Below, in pieces: positions 1-8,845 of a stretch of 64,000 bases of DNA. The DNA lies in the NCBI RefSeq assembly GCF_041435435.1, contig NZ_CP108494.1, positions 5,924,501 to 5,988,500 of the forward strand, written 5' to 3'. Source of the stretch: Streptomyces sp. NBC_01241. Lineage in GTDB: Bacteria; Actinomycetota; Actinomycetes; Streptomycetales; Streptomycetaceae. Made by a program: the position numbers and the translations under genes. The notes beneath the pieces are model-generated. The model was not told the origin of the DNA and did not search any database. It worked only from the letters and a program-made list of their open reading frames with translations. The first letter of the stretch is position 1, and every line of letters starts with the position of its first letter.

Positions 1-160
1 CGTGCAGCTTGGCGCGCAAGACCTCGACCTGGTAACCGAGGTCCTCGGCGTGCTGGACGGCCTTCTCCCGGTCGGTCTTCAGCCGGTCCATCTCGGCTTC
101 GAACCGCGAGAGATGGTCGTCGTCAGCTCGGTGGCTCTCCTGGCGTTCGTAGCCCCGCAC
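1..160 (-). CDS. scy: Scy-like polarity/cytoskeletal coiled-coil protein, N-terminal part
   Basis: Only the first 53 codons are present; the gene runs off the left edge of the window. Translation from the GTG at 160 begins MRGYERQESHRADDDHLSRF and continues into a charged alpha-helical stretch rich in Glu, Lys, Arg and Leu, as expected for a long coiled coil. It matches my memory of Scy, the Streptomyces protein that assembles the tip-organising centre with DivIVA and FilP and directs polar hyphal growth. The neighbour, a methylmalonyl-CoA epimerase gene on the same strand, is also the neighbour of scy in S. coelicolor, which supports the call. The GTG start is chosen because the recognisable N-terminus begins there. 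The rest of the protein cannot be seen. Confidence 0.75.
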   Translation of the reverse strand, partial: MRGYERQESHRADDDHLSRFEAEMDRLKTDREKAVQHAEDLGYQVEVLRAKLH

Positions 161-171
161 TGCGCGGTCCC

Positions 172-216
172 ATCCTTCCCCGAGCTCTCAACTTCGTTCG
201 AGCAGGGGAGACCCCA
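172..216. repeat. Streptomyces-type small interspersed repeat (copy 1)
   Basis: A roughly 45-bp element just upstream of scy with the core TTCGAGCAGGGGAGACCCCA. It is closely similar to an element at 39460-39504 that lies inside a sigma factor gene. The left part (TTCCCC) can pair with the right part (GGGGAG), so the element can form a hairpin. I recognise the type as a small repeat scattered through Streptomyces genomes. No gene is visible in the rest of 161-363. Confidence 0.7.
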
Positions 217-363
217 ACCCTGGTCGCAACTCTCCAACGAGTACCGTTCACCGGTGAACGGTCCCCCGGGGAATGGTGACAGATCAACGGCTGAGGACGC
301 GGCGCGGCCCCGACCCGGCCCCGGCCCGGAACTGCCCACTCTACCGGGCCGGGTATCCGGAGG

Positions 364-792
364 TCAGTGCTCCGCTGCGGACGTGACCAGTTCGGTCAGA
401 ACGCCGTGGCAGTCCTTCGGGTGGAGGAAGGTGATCCGGGACCCCATGGACCCGGTCCGGGGCTCCTCGTACAGCACCCTGACCCCCTTCTCCCGGATGT
501 CCGCGGCGTCGGCGTCGACGTCCGCGGTGCCGAAGGCGATGTGGTGGACGCCCTCACCGTTCTTCGCGAGCCACTTGCCCACGGCCGAGTCCTCCCGGGT
601 CGGCTCCAGGAGCTGAAGGTAGGAAGCGCCGCCGTCGGACGTATCGTTGATCTTGAGCATGGCTTCCCGTACGCCCTGCTCCTCGTTGATCTCGGAGTGG
701 AACACCTCGAACCCGTAGGTCGAGCGGTAGAACTCGACGGTCCTGTCCAGGTCGAAGCAGGCGATCCCGATGTGGTCGATTCGCGTCAGCAT
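364..792 (-). CDS. mce: methylmalonyl-CoA epimerase
   Basis: 142 aa, a normal length for this family, starting MLTRIDHIGIACFDLDRTVE. It belongs to the glyoxalase/VOC fold. The metal ligands are visible: His7 in DHIG, the Gln of YLQLLEP, the His of GVHHIAFG and the Glu of GVLTEL. The enzyme interconverts (2R)- and (2S)-methylmalonyl-CoA, linking propionyl-CoA carboxylase to the B12-dependent mutase and supplying polyketide extender units. The longer frame starting at 813 would add MERCTGG, which is not typical, so the ATG at 792 is preferred. It is divergent from the thiolase gene, and the MeaB chaperone gene lies two genes away, which fits the pathway. Confidence 0.93.
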   Translation of the reverse strand: MLTRIDHIGIACFDLDRTVEFYRSTYGFEVFHSEINEEQGVREAMLKINDTSDGGASYLQLLEPTREDSAVGKWLAKNGEGVHHIAFGTADVDADAADIREKGVRVLYEEPRTGSMGSRITFLHPKDCHGVLTELVTSAAEH

Positions 793-927
793 GCCACCAG
801 TGCAGCGCTCCACCGATGGTTACGCAACGTGCGCGCGATCACACCGGCTGCGGGATGACGGACGAGGTACCGCTCAGTACATTCGTGTAAACCCTCGTTC
901 ACTCCTCATCCCAAGGGGCCGTGTCTC

Positions 928-2127
928 ATGTCAGGAACGACCGGTACCACCTCAGTGATCGTCGCGGGCGCGCGTACGCCCATGGGCCGGCTCCTTGGCT
1001 CACTGAAGAGCTTCTCCGGGGCCGATCTCGGCGGCTTCGCCATCAAGGCCGCGCTGGACCGGGCCGGCATCGGCGGCGACCAGGTCGAGTACGTGATCAT
1101 GGGCCAGGTGCTGCAGGCCGGTGCGGGCCAGATCCCGGCCCGCCAGGCCGCGGTCAAGGCGGGCATCCCGATGAACGTCCCCGCGCTCACCGTCAACAAG
1201 GTGTGTCTGTCCGGGCTGGACGCGATCGCGCTCGCCGATCAGCTGATCCGTGCGGGTGAGTTCGACGTCGTCGTCGCCGGGGGCCAGGAGTCCATGACGA
1301 ACGCCCCGCATCTGCTCCCGAAGTCCCGGGAGGGCTACAAGTACGGCGCGATCGAGATGCTCGACTCGATGGCGTACGACGGTCTGACCGACGCCTACGA
1401 GAACATCCCGATGGGTGAATCCACCGAGAAGCACAACACCCGGCTCGGGCTGAACCGCGCCGACCAGGACGAGATCGGCGCCCTCTCGCACCAGCGCGCC
1501 GCCGCCGCCCAGAAGAACGGCATCTTCGAGGCCGAGATCACCCCGGTCGAGATCCCGCAGCGCAAGGGCGACCCGGTCCTCTTCTCCAAGGACGAGGGCA
1601 TCCGCCCGGAGACGACCACGGAGTCCCTCGGCAAGCTGCGCCCGGCCTTCACCAAGGACGGCACGATCACCGCGGGCACCTCCTCGCAGATCTCCGACGG
1701 CGCCGCCGCGGTCGTCGTCATGAGCAGGGCCAAGGCCGAGGAGTTGGGCCTGGACTGGATCGCCGAGATCGGCGCCCACGGCAACGTGGCGGGCCCGGAC
1801 AACTCCCTCCAGTCCCAGCCGTCCAACGCCATCAAGCACGCCCTGAAGAAGGAAGGCCTGGAGGCCGCGGACCTCGACCTCATCGAGATCAACGAGGCGT
1901 TCGCGGCGGTCGCCGTCCAGTCGATGAAGGACCTCGGCGTCAGCCCCGACAAGGTGAACGTCAACGGCGGCGCCATCGCGCTGGGTCACCCGATCGGTAT
2001 GTCCGGCGCCCGCGTGGTGCTGCACCTCGCGCTGGAGCTGAAGCGGCGCGGCGGCGGCACCGGGGCGGCGGCGCTGTGCGGCGGCGGCGGTCAGGGCGAC
2101 GCGCTGATCATCCGCGTTCCCAAGTAG
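928..2127 (+). CDS. acetyl-CoA C-acetyltransferase (thiolase)
   Basis: 399 aa, the usual length for a degradative/biosynthetic thiolase. The acylation cysteine is Cys93 in VNKVCLSGLDAI. The other signatures are NEAFAAVAVQ, GGAIALGHPIGMSGAR with the catalytic histidine, and the C-terminal CGGGGQGDALI with the second active-site cysteine. It condenses two acetyl-CoA to acetoacetyl-CoA or thiolyses 3-ketoacyl-CoA in the cytoplasm. An AGGGG motif at about 913-918 precedes the ATG. Its position between mce and meaB suggests a role in short-chain acyl-CoA (C3/C4) metabolism. Direction and substrate cannot be decided from sequence. Confidence 0.93.
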   Translation: MSGTTGTTSVIVAGARTPMGRLLGSLKSFSGADLGGFAIKAALDRAGIGGDQVEYVIMGQVLQAGAGQIPARQAAVKAGIPMNVPALTVNKVCLSGLDAIALADQLIRAGEFDVVVAGGQESMTNAPHLLPKSREGYKYGAIEMLDSMAYDGLTDAYENIPMGESTEKHNTRLGLNRADQDEIGALSHQRAAAAQKNGIFEAEITPVEIPQRKGDPVLFSKDEGIRPETTTESLGKLRPAFTKDGTITAGTSSQISDGAAAVVVMSRAKAEELGLDWIAEIGAHGNVAGPDNSLQSQPSNAIKHALKKEGLEAADLDLIEINEAFAAVAVQSMKDLGVSPDKVNVNGGAIALGHPIGMSGARVVLHLALELKRRGGGTGAAALCGGGGQGDALIIRVPK

Positions 2128-2172
2128 GACCCGGGGTTTCCCGGCAGGAACGGCCCGGCCGAGCCGTACGTA

Positions 2173-2229
2173 GTACGTAATGCACGGCGTACGAAATGCA
2201 CGGCATACACGGCGTACGTAATGCACGGC
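2173..2229. repeat. short tandem repeat, 16-bp unit, between thiolase and meaB
   Basis: Three copies of a 16-bp unit GTACGTAATGCACGGC (the second has one change) lie at 2173-2188, 2189-2204 and 2214-2229. A 9-bp partial unit sits between copies two and three. The array fills most of the gap before meaB and contains many alternating purine/pyrimidine TACGTA steps. Function unknown; repeat-unit number may vary between strains. Confidence 0.75.
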
Positions 2230-2254
2230 GTAGTACGCGGAGAGCACGCAGCGA

Positions 2255-3226
2255 GTGAACGGAGCGGTGATGGTGGACGTCCCCACCCTGGTCGAGCAGG
2301 CCCGTGCGGGCCGGCCGAGGGCCGTGGCCCGGCTCATCTCCCTGGTGGAGGGGGCGTCGCCGCAGCTGCGCGAGGTGATGGCGGCCCTGGCGCCGCTGAC
2401 GGGCAACGCGTACGTCGTCGGTCTGACCGGTTCGCCCGGTGTCGGCAAGTCGACGTCCACGTCGGCGCTGGTCTCGGCGTACCGGCGGGCGGGCAAACGG
2501 GTCGGCGTCCTGGCCGTCGACCCGTCCTCGCCGTTCTCCGGGGGCGCGCTCCTCGGCGACCGGGTCCGGATGTCGGAGCACGCCTCCGACCCGGGCGTCT
2601 ACATCCGTTCCATGGCCACCCGCGGACATCTGGGCGGCCTCGCCTGGTCGGCCCCGCAGGCGATCCGGGTGCTGGACGCGGCGGGCTGCGAAGTGATCCT
2701 GGTGGAGACGGTCGGCGTCGGCCAGTCGGAGGTGGAGATCGCCTCCCAGGCCGACACCTCCGTGGTCCTGCTGGCGCCCGGCATGGGGGACGGCATCCAG
2801 GCGGCGAAGGCCGGAATCCTGGAGATCGGCGATGTGTACGTCGTCAACAAGGCCGACCGCGACGGCGCGGACGCCACCGCGCGCGAGCTCAACCACATGC
2901 TGGGCCTCGGCGAGTCCCGCGGTCCGGGCGACTGGCGCCCGCCGATCGTGAAGACGGTCGCCGCCCGGGGCGAGGGCATCGACGAGGTCGTCGAGGCGCT
3001 GGAGAAGCACCGGGCGTGGATGGAGGAGCACGGCGTGCTCGCCGAGCGGCGCACGGCCCGTGCGGCCCGCGAGGTCGAGACGATCGCCGTCACGAGGCTG
3101 CGCGAGCGCATCGGAGATCTGCACGGCGACCGCCACATCGACGCGCTCGCCGAACGCATCGTGGCGGGGAGCCTCGACGCGTACGCGGCGGCGGACGAAC
3201 TGGTGGCGGGGCTCACCGAAGGCTGA
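2255..3226 (+). CDS. meaB: methylmalonyl/isobutyryl-CoA mutase-associated GTPase MeaB
   Basis: 323 aa G3E-family P-loop GTPase. The Walker A motif GLTGSPGVGKST lies near residues 54-65, followed by VDPSS, ETVGVGQSE and the NKAD guanine-specificity motif. MeaB proteins protect B12-dependent acyl-CoA mutases from inactivation and gate cofactor loading. The natural client in this window is the IcmA subunit at 18920. The GTG at 2255 opens the frame; an ATG at 2270 (MVDVPTLVEQ) is an equally good or better start. The gene is collinear with the thiolase across a short repeat array. Confidence 0.92.
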   Translation: MNGAVMVDVPTLVEQARAGRPRAVARLISLVEGASPQLREVMAALAPLTGNAYVVGLTGSPGVGKSTSTSALVSAYRRAGKRVGVLAVDPSSPFSGGALLGDRVRMSEHASDPGVYIRSMATRGHLGGLAWSAPQAIRVLDAAGCEVILVETVGVGQSEVEIASQADTSVVLLAPGMGDGIQAAKAGILEIGDVYVVNKADRDGADATARELNHMLGLGESRGPGDWRPPIVKTVAARGEGIDEVVEALEKHRAWMEEHGVLAERRTARAAREVETIAVTRLRERIGDLHGDRHIDALAERIVAGSLDAYAAADELVAGLTEG

Positions 3227-3597
3227 TCCCGATCCGGTGCGGACGGTCGGGGGGCGGCGTGCGGGCCGCTTCGGGGGCGTCGGCGGCCGGTGCGGCCCGG
3301 CGCGGCGCCTGTTCGGGCCGTCGGGCCGCTCCGGGTTCCTCGGGGTGGCCGAGTCCCGGTGGGCCGGGCCCTGTTGGAGACCTCCGGTCACGACGGCCCT
3401 TCCGGCGGGTGCCGGATCCTGGAACCGCCGTCCGGCGTCGCCCGTCCTTGATGGCCGAGGGTGCGTCAGCCGGGCCCTGGCGTGCGGTTTCCGTGCTGTT
3501 CGGCGCTACGGTTGATGACGTGCTCGTGGCAGGATTGCCGCCGGACGCGAGCACGGGGCGTCCGGCGTTTCATGCGTGACGACGGGGGGAATGGCGC
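3227..3597. other. intergenic region, no gene seen
   Basis: 371 bp of very GC-rich sequence between meaB and the first kinase gene. Open frames exist on both strands but none resembles a protein. A loose -10-like TACGGT near 3508 could serve the kinase gene, but I cannot support a specific promoter or terminator. Confidence 0.5.
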
Positions 3598-6072
3598 ATG
3601 CTCGGACCGTTGCGGGACGACTCGCCCAGGCGGATCGGGAGCTACGGGATACGGGCCCGGCTCGGCGCGGGCGGCATGGGGGAGGTCTTCCTCGGCGCCC
3701 CGGACGGCGGCGGCGACCCGGTCGCCGTCAAGACGGTACGCCGCGACGTGGCCCAGGACCCCGGCTTCCGCAGCCGCTTCCGCCGCGAGATCGCCGTCGC
3801 CCGGTCCGTCACCGGCCCCCATGTCGCGCCGCTGCTCGACGGGGACGCCGACGCCGAAGTGCCGTGGCTCGCCACCGAATACGTCGCCGGACCGACCCTG
3901 TCCGCCGCCGTCCGCGGGGCGGGGGCCATGGCCGGGGCCGAGGTGCGGATGCTCGGCGCCGGACTCGCCCACGCGCTGGCGGCCGTCCACGCGGCCGGAA
4001 TCGTCCACCGCGACGTCAAGCCCGGCAACGTACTGCTCGCCTCCGACGGCCCGCGCCTGATCGACTTCGGAATCGCCCGCGACGCCGGCGCGACCCCGCT
4101 CACCACCACCAGCCGCATGGTCGGCAGCCCCGCCTTCATGTCCCCGGAACACGTGGCGGGCAGCGGACGCGTCGTCCCGGCGTCCGACGTCTTCTGCCTC
4201 GCCTCCGTGCTCTGCTTCGCCGCCACCGGGCGCGATCCTTTCGGTGACGGGCCGGTCGCCGCCGTGCTCTACCGGGTCAAGTACGTCGAGGCCGACCTCG
4301 GCGACGTGCCCGAGGCGCTGCGTGCCGTCCTGGCGGACTGCCTGGTCGCCGACCCCGCCGCTCGCCCCACCGCCGCGGAACTCGCGCAGCGGCTCGCCCC
4401 CGACGCGGCCGCGCGATGGCCGGAGCCGGTGGTGCGGCACATCGCCGAGTACGAGCGGGAGCTGGCCCGGGTCGTCGCACTGGGCGGACCGCTGCTGCCG
4501 GGATACACGCCGACCGAGGTGGCCGCCGGAAGTCCTCCGGCCCCCCATCAATTGCCCACCCAGGGAACCGACTTCGCTCCCGGCCTGCACATCGCGCCCA
4601 CCCAGGGCCCGGGACTCGCCCCGCCCCCGCGCCGCTCCCGGCGCACCCTGGGCGCGGTCGTCGCCGCGCTGATCGTGCTGGGTGCGGCCACCGGGGGCGT
4701 CCTGGCCTGGCGCAACAACCGCACCACCCCCAACGAGGCCTCTCCCGGCGGCGGTTCACCCGCAGCGGCCAAGATCGTGGCCGGTGTGGACGAGAACGGC
4801 GGCCCGGACGCCTCGGGCACCGTCCCGTACGGCCGCGATGTCCGGCCGACGGGGTGGAAGAAGTCCTGGCAGGGCAAGTTCTCCGGATCGCCGATCGGCT
4901 GCTCCGCCGGCCGGGACGTCGTGGTCTGCCGGAAGACGGACGGTACGTACGAGGCGTTGTCGGCGGCGGACGGGCACCGGATGTGGACGTTGGATGCGGG
5001 GGAGACCACCCGCCCGGCGGGCTGGGGACCCCGTGGACAGTTCTTCATGCCGGCCGGCGCCACCCGCCCCCGCGTGTACGACGACACCGTCCTGCTCGCC
5101 GCAGGCGACCGGTTGCAGTCGGTGGACGCCCGTACAGGGAAGGTCCGTTGGGAGGCCCGAGCCGGTGGGGCGCACGACCTGGACAGTGCGCCGGTCGTGG
5201 TCGACGGCCTGGTCTTCGCCTCCACCTCACCGTCGTTCGACGGTGCGTCCCTCGCTGCCTACGACCTGAAAACCGGCGCCGAGAAGTGGCGAAAGCCGCT
5301 GTCCCCGCAGGGCGTCTCCAACGCCCAGGGGGGCAACTTCTGGCCGGTCGCCACCGACGACGGTGTGCTGTACGCCGTGGGTGAGGAAGCACCGAAGGCT
5401 TTTCGGCCGAAGGACGGCACGCTGCTCGGCACAGCCGGTGGCGAGGCCGTTCAGGGGGCCGGCGAGCGGACGAACCCGGGGTGCGGGGACCTCCGGGTGC
5501 GCGGTGGTTTCGCCTTCTGTACGGCCTACTTCACCAGCGAAGACCCTGCGGGCTCCGGCAGTGACATGCACCTGCTGCGGCTTTCGGCGGGGACACTCAA
5601 GACGCTGGGGCGGGTGCCGGTGGATTCCTCGCTCGCTGCCGAGGCGACGCTCACCGCGCTGGACGACCGGGTGATCACGCTCCGCAGAGGCGGCAAAGGC
5701 GTGCACGACGAGCTCGTGGTCGTGAGCAGCGACGGCAGCCGGATCCTCGGCAGGTTCCCGCTCGGCGGGAAGCCGGCGCAGGGCATGAGCAACCCGGTGT
5801 CCGACCCGATGATCGTCGCCGACACACTGGTCTGGGCGGACAGCACAACGCTGTACACGGTCCCTATCCGCTCCGACGGAACCCTGGGCCCACTGGCCGG
5901 GACCCGGGTTCCGGGCGCTCCTGGCCCGACCAGGACACCGACCTACGACAGCGTCACCAACGGCATCGATCTGGAGCAGGAACTGCTCGACCCGCAGGTG
6001 CTGCCGGTCGGCGGCGTCGTGCACGTCGTGTACGACGACGGCACCACGGTCTCCGTACCGCTGCCCGGATGA
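3598..6072 (+). CDS. receptor-like Ser/Thr protein kinase with PQQ-type beta-propeller sensor
   Basis: 824 aa. Residues about 15-270 are a Hanks-type kinase: glycine loop LGAGGMGEVF, ATP lysine Lys45 (VAVKTV), catalytic HRDVKPGN with Asp139, and DFG with Asp156. A Pro-rich linker and one membrane helix follow at about 350-370 (GAVVAALIVLGAATGGVLAW). The rest, expected outside the cell, has repeated WxxxAxxG/Y strands such as RMWTLDAG, VRWEARAGG and EKWRKPLSP, typical of PQQ-enzyme-like propeller blades. The protein likely senses an extracellular ligand and signals by phosphorylation; neither ligand nor substrate is known. It is a tandem paralogue of the next gene, 28 bp away, so the two are probably co-transcribed. 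Confidence 0.9.
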   Translation: MLGPLRDDSPRRIGSYGIRARLGAGGMGEVFLGAPDGGGDPVAVKTVRRDVAQDPGFRSRFRREIAVARSVTGPHVAPLLDGDADAEVPWLATEYVAGPTLSAAVRGAGAMAGAEVRMLGAGLAHALAAVHAAGIVHRDVKPGNVLLASDGPRLIDFGIARDAGATPLTTTSRMVGSPAFMSPEHVAGSGRVVPASDVFCLASVLCFAATGRDPFGDGPVAAVLYRVKYVEADLGDVPEALRAVLADCLVADPAARPTAAELAQRLAPDAAARWPEPVVRHIAEYERELARVVALGGPLLPGYTPTEVAAGSPPAPHQLPTQGTDFAPGLHIAPTQGPGLAPPPRRSRRTLGAVVAALIVLGAATGGVLAWRNNRTTPNEASPGGGSPAAAKIVAGVDENGGPDASGTVPYGRDVRPTGWKKSWQGKFSGSPIGCSAGRDVVVCRKTDGTYEALSAADGHRMWTLDAGETTRPAGWGPRGQFFMPAGATRPRVYDDTVLLAAGDRLQSVDARTGKVRWEARAGGAHDLDSAPVVVDGLVFASTSPSFDGASLAAYDLKTGAEKWRKPLSPQGVSNAQGGNFWPVATDDGVLYAVGEEAPKAFRPKDGTLLGTAGGEAVQGAGERTNPGCGDLRVRGGFAFCTAYFTSEDPAGSGSDMHLLRLSAGTLKTLGRVPVDSSLAAEATLTALDDRVITLRRGGKGVHDELVVVSSDGSRILGRFPLGGKPAQGMSNPVSDPMIVADTLVWADSTTLYTVPIRSDGTLGPLAGTRVPGAPGPTRTPTYDSVTNGIDLEQELLDPQVLPVGGVVHVVYDDGTTVSVPLPG

Positions 6073-6100
6073 ACGACGAACCGCTTGAGGGGACCGTGCA

Positions 6101-8407
6101 GTGATCGAGCCGCTTCCACCCGGCAGAGCCAGGCTGATCGGCCCGTACCAGTTGCTCGGACTGCTGGGTGCAGGCGGCATGGGCGAGGTGTATCTGGCCC
6201 GGCCCGCCGGTGCGGGGGACACCACCGCCGGGCTGGTCGCGCTGAAGACCGTGCGCCCGGACCTCGACCTCGACGACGGCTTCCGGATCCGCTTCCGGCG
6301 CGAGATCGACGCGGCGGGTGCAGTCTGCAGTCCGCACACCGCATCCCTCGTCGGCGGCGACGCGAGCGGCCGGCTGCCCTGGCTGGCGACCGAGTACGTC
6401 CCGGGCCCCTCGCTCGCCGAGGCGGTGATCCGTGGCGGGCCGATGCCCGAGCCGGTGGTGCGCGAGATGGGCGCCGGTCTCGCCCGCGCGCTCGCCGACA
6501 TGCACGCGGTACGCGTACTCCACCGCGACCTCAAGCCGGGCAATGTGCTGCTCGGCGCCGACGGGCCGAAAGTGATCGACTTCGGGATCGCCCAGGCCTT
6601 CGATGCCACCCAGCTCACCCGGACCGGTGTGGTCGTGGGCAGCCCCGGCTACATCTCGCCCGAGCACGTCAACGGCTCACGGTCGCTCGTACCGGCGTCG
6701 GACGTCTTCTGCCTCGGTGCGGTGCTCGCCTTCGCGGCGACCGGTCGGGGCCCGTTCGACGACTCCGACATGGCTGCCGTGATCTTCCGGATCGCCCAGG
6801 GCGAGGCCGAACTGTCAGGTGTGCCACCGCAGTTGCGTGCAGTGATCGAGGAGTGCCTGCGCAGCGACGCCGAGGCCCGGCCGACCCCTCGGCAACTGGC
6901 CGGCATGCTGCTGCCGGGAGACCGGGTGGGCGCGGCGGCGGGCGGACCGTTTCCCTGGACGGAAGCGGTACGGGGGCAGCTCGCCGCGCACGCGGCGGGG
7001 GCGCGCGCCGTCGTGGAGGCGGCTGCGCCGTCCGCTGCCGCGCCACCGGTCCCGTCCGGTGCCCCGCACCCCGGCGGGCCCGCCCTCGCTCCGACGCCCG
7101 TCGTGCCCGTGTCCGTGCCCGGCGACGGCAAGGGCAAGAAGGGACTGTGGATCGGGCTGGCGGCAGCGGCCACGGCGGTGTGCGTGGTGCTGGGGGCGGT
7201 GCTGCTGCCGGGTCTCTTCGAGGGGGACGGCGGGGGCGACGGCAAGGCGGGCGGAGCCGGTGACGGCGCGCAGCCGACCGCTGCCGCCACGGACGCTGTG
7301 CGGACGAAGGCCGGGCCCGCCGTCATTCCGGGCGCGGACTCGGGACACACCGGCGATTTCGGGACGGTTGCCGCAGATGCCTCCGGGAAGCCCGCAGGCT
7401 GGCAGCCCTGGCACGTCAGGATCGCAAACGGCCGCGTCGAGTGCGTACTCGCGGACACGTCCCTGGTCTGTGGCGGCCCGCAGCGGATCACCGTGCTGGA
7501 CGCCGCGAACGGCAAGCAGCGCTGGCAGACCGAGCCGGGAAAGGCGGGCACCGGACCGGCCTCGGTGGCCGCAGTGATCGGCAACACCGTGTACGCGTTC
7601 TCGGACGGGGCCCTGGTGGCGCTCGGCCTGGCCGACGGCGCCGAGAAGTGGCGCGAGCCGCTGCCCGACGGCACCCGGGTGACCGACTCCGTCCAGTCGG
7701 GCGGAGTTCTGTACTACGCCACGAGGGCCACCGGCACAGGTGCGGCCCGGATCTTCGCCCACCAGCTCACCGGCGCGCACACCCGCAAGTGGGACAAGCC
7801 GTGGGACGACACAGCCGGCGAAGGGGAACTGGCCTTCGCCGACGGTCGGCTCGTCGCGGTCGGCGATGTCGTCACCGTCCTGAAGGGTGCGGACGGGGCG
7901 AGGTCGGGAGGCACCGGACCCGGCGACATCACCTGCCGCATGCCTGTCCTGAAGGGGATGGCACTGCTCTGTCCGGGGCCGAACGGTCTGACGGTCGTCG
8001 ATGTGACCGCCCCGCAGAACCGCCGGACGATCGCCGACGGAGTGGACATCGCCTACCGGCCCGCCGTCACCCAGGGCGGCACGGTCGTGCTGAGCAGCGA
8101 GGAACGGGTGTACGCCTTCGGACTTGCCGACGGGCGGCAGAACTGGACGACGCCCGACTCAGTGGACTACTCGGGCGCACCGGTCGTCGTCGGCGACCAC
8201 GCCTACCTCGTCACGGAGGACTATGTGGAGTCCTACGAATTCGCCCCCGAAGGGCAGGACATCCCGGTCAACACCAAGCGGTACGACGGCTGGCCGGACG
8301 AATCCGCCAACGGGGCCGACCCGGGAACCGTCTCCCTGCTGGCGAAGGGAGACGTGGTGTTCCTGAGCTTCGAGGACGGAAGAGTCCTCTCCGGGTACGC
8401 GCCCTGA
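6101..8407 (+). CDS. receptor-like Ser/Thr protein kinase with PQQ-type beta-propeller sensor (second copy)
   Basis: 768 aa with the same architecture as the preceding gene. Kinase domain: LGAGGMGEVYLA, Lys49, HRDLKPGN with Asp143, DFGIAQ. An Ala/Pro-rich linker leads to a single membrane helix around 348-370 (GLWIGLAAAATAVCVVLGAV). The C-terminal ectodomain has propeller-like strands (KQRWQTEPG, EKWREPLPD, RQNWTTPDS). The GTG at 6101 is preceded by GAGGGG at 6088-6093. The kinase halves of the two proteins are very alike while the ectodomains are more divergent, which suggests duplication followed by sensor diversification. Confidence 0.9.
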   Translation: MIEPLPPGRARLIGPYQLLGLLGAGGMGEVYLARPAGAGDTTAGLVALKTVRPDLDLDDGFRIRFRREIDAAGAVCSPHTASLVGGDASGRLPWLATEYVPGPSLAEAVIRGGPMPEPVVREMGAGLARALADMHAVRVLHRDLKPGNVLLGADGPKVIDFGIAQAFDATQLTRTGVVVGSPGYISPEHVNGSRSLVPASDVFCLGAVLAFAATGRGPFDDSDMAAVIFRIAQGEAELSGVPPQLRAVIEECLRSDAEARPTPRQLAGMLLPGDRVGAAAGGPFPWTEAVRGQLAAHAAGARAVVEAAAPSAAAPPVPSGAPHPGGPALAPTPVVPVSVPGDGKGKKGLWIGLAAAATAVCVVLGAVLLPGLFEGDGGGDGKAGGAGDGAQPTAAATDAVRTKAGPAVIPGADSGHTGDFGTVAADASGKPAGWQPWHVRIANGRVECVLADTSLVCGGPQRITVLDAANGKQRWQTEPGKAGTGPASVAAVIGNTVYAFSDGALVALGLADGAEKWREPLPDGTRVTDSVQSGGVLYYATRATGTGAARIFAHQLTGAHTRKWDKPWDDTAGEGELAFADGRLVAVGDVVTVLKGADGARSGGTGPGDITCRMPVLKGMALLCPGPNGLTVVDVTAPQNRRTIADGVDIAYRPAVTQGGTVVLSSEERVYAFGLADGRQNWTTPDSVDYSGAPVVVGDHAYLVTEDYVESYEFAPEGQDIPVNTKRYDGWPDESANGADPGTVSLLAKGDVVFLSFEDGRVLSGYAP

Positions 8408-8431
8408 GCTCTCCCCGGTCCTAGCCGCGTC

Positions 8432-8560
8432 CTAGTCGTCGTCCCCGTGGCGGTCGTCGCCGTGGTCGTCGTCATCGCGGTCATGGCCGTCGTCCGACCG
8501 GTCCACCGTGACCTTGGCCGTCTTGGCGTCGACGTTCAGCTCGTGCGGCACGGCCTCGCC
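8432..8560 (-). pseudogene. 3' remnant of a PepSY-domain protein gene
   Basis: The minus strand encodes the C-terminal tail EAVPHELNVDAKTAKVTVDR, then an Asp/His-rich run (DDGHDRDDDDHGDD) ending at a TAG at 8432-8434. This HELxVDAxTGKVT pattern is how PepSY-domain proteins end. Nothing PepSY-like can be read upstream of about 8560, where the sequence passes directly into the middle of a response-regulator gene on the other strand. The simplest reading is a deletion that removed most of this gene and the receiver domain of its neighbour. Genes for such proteins commonly neighbour OmpR-type two-component systems. Confidence 0.55.
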
Positions 8561-8845
8561 GGTGGTCACCGCAGGTGCTCTGCGCATGGACACCGCCGCC
8601 GCCGGGTGCATCTCGGCACAGCCGAAATCGCCCTCACCACCAAGGAGTTCGCGGTGCCGGAACAGTTCGTGCTGCGGGCCGGGCAGGTGGTGAGCAAGGC
8701 GGACATCCTGGAACACGTCTGGGACTTCGCCTACGACGGCGACCCGAACATCGTCGAGGTGTACGTGAGCGCGCTGCGCCGCAAGCTCGGCGCCGCGGCC
8801 ATCCGTACGGTGCGCGGCGCCGGATACCGGCTGGAGGCGCTGTGA
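8561..8845 (+). pseudogene. response regulator (OmpR/CutR type) remnant, output domain only
   Basis: Only the winged-helix output domain is recognisable. LRMDTAAA is read in one frame, then after a frameshift near 8605 RVHLGTAEIALTTKEFAV continues with QVVSKADILEHVWDFAYDGD and IRTVRGAGYRLEAL in another. The stretch between (VPEQFVLRAGQ) departs from the usual LEHLMRRAGQ. The receiver domain is absent. It ends in a GTGA overlap with the kinase gene, showing an original regulator-kinase operon. Confidence 0.8.

Noticed and set aside
2173..2229. Possible CRISPR array at the 16-bp repeats
   Set aside because: Units are contiguous without unique spacers, too short, and no cas genes are present.
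1000..2496. 498-codon open frame on the minus strand across the thiolase gene
   Set aside because: It is the antisense of a clear thiolase. The composition (Arg/Ala/Gly-rich, no motifs) is typical of high-GC shadow frames.
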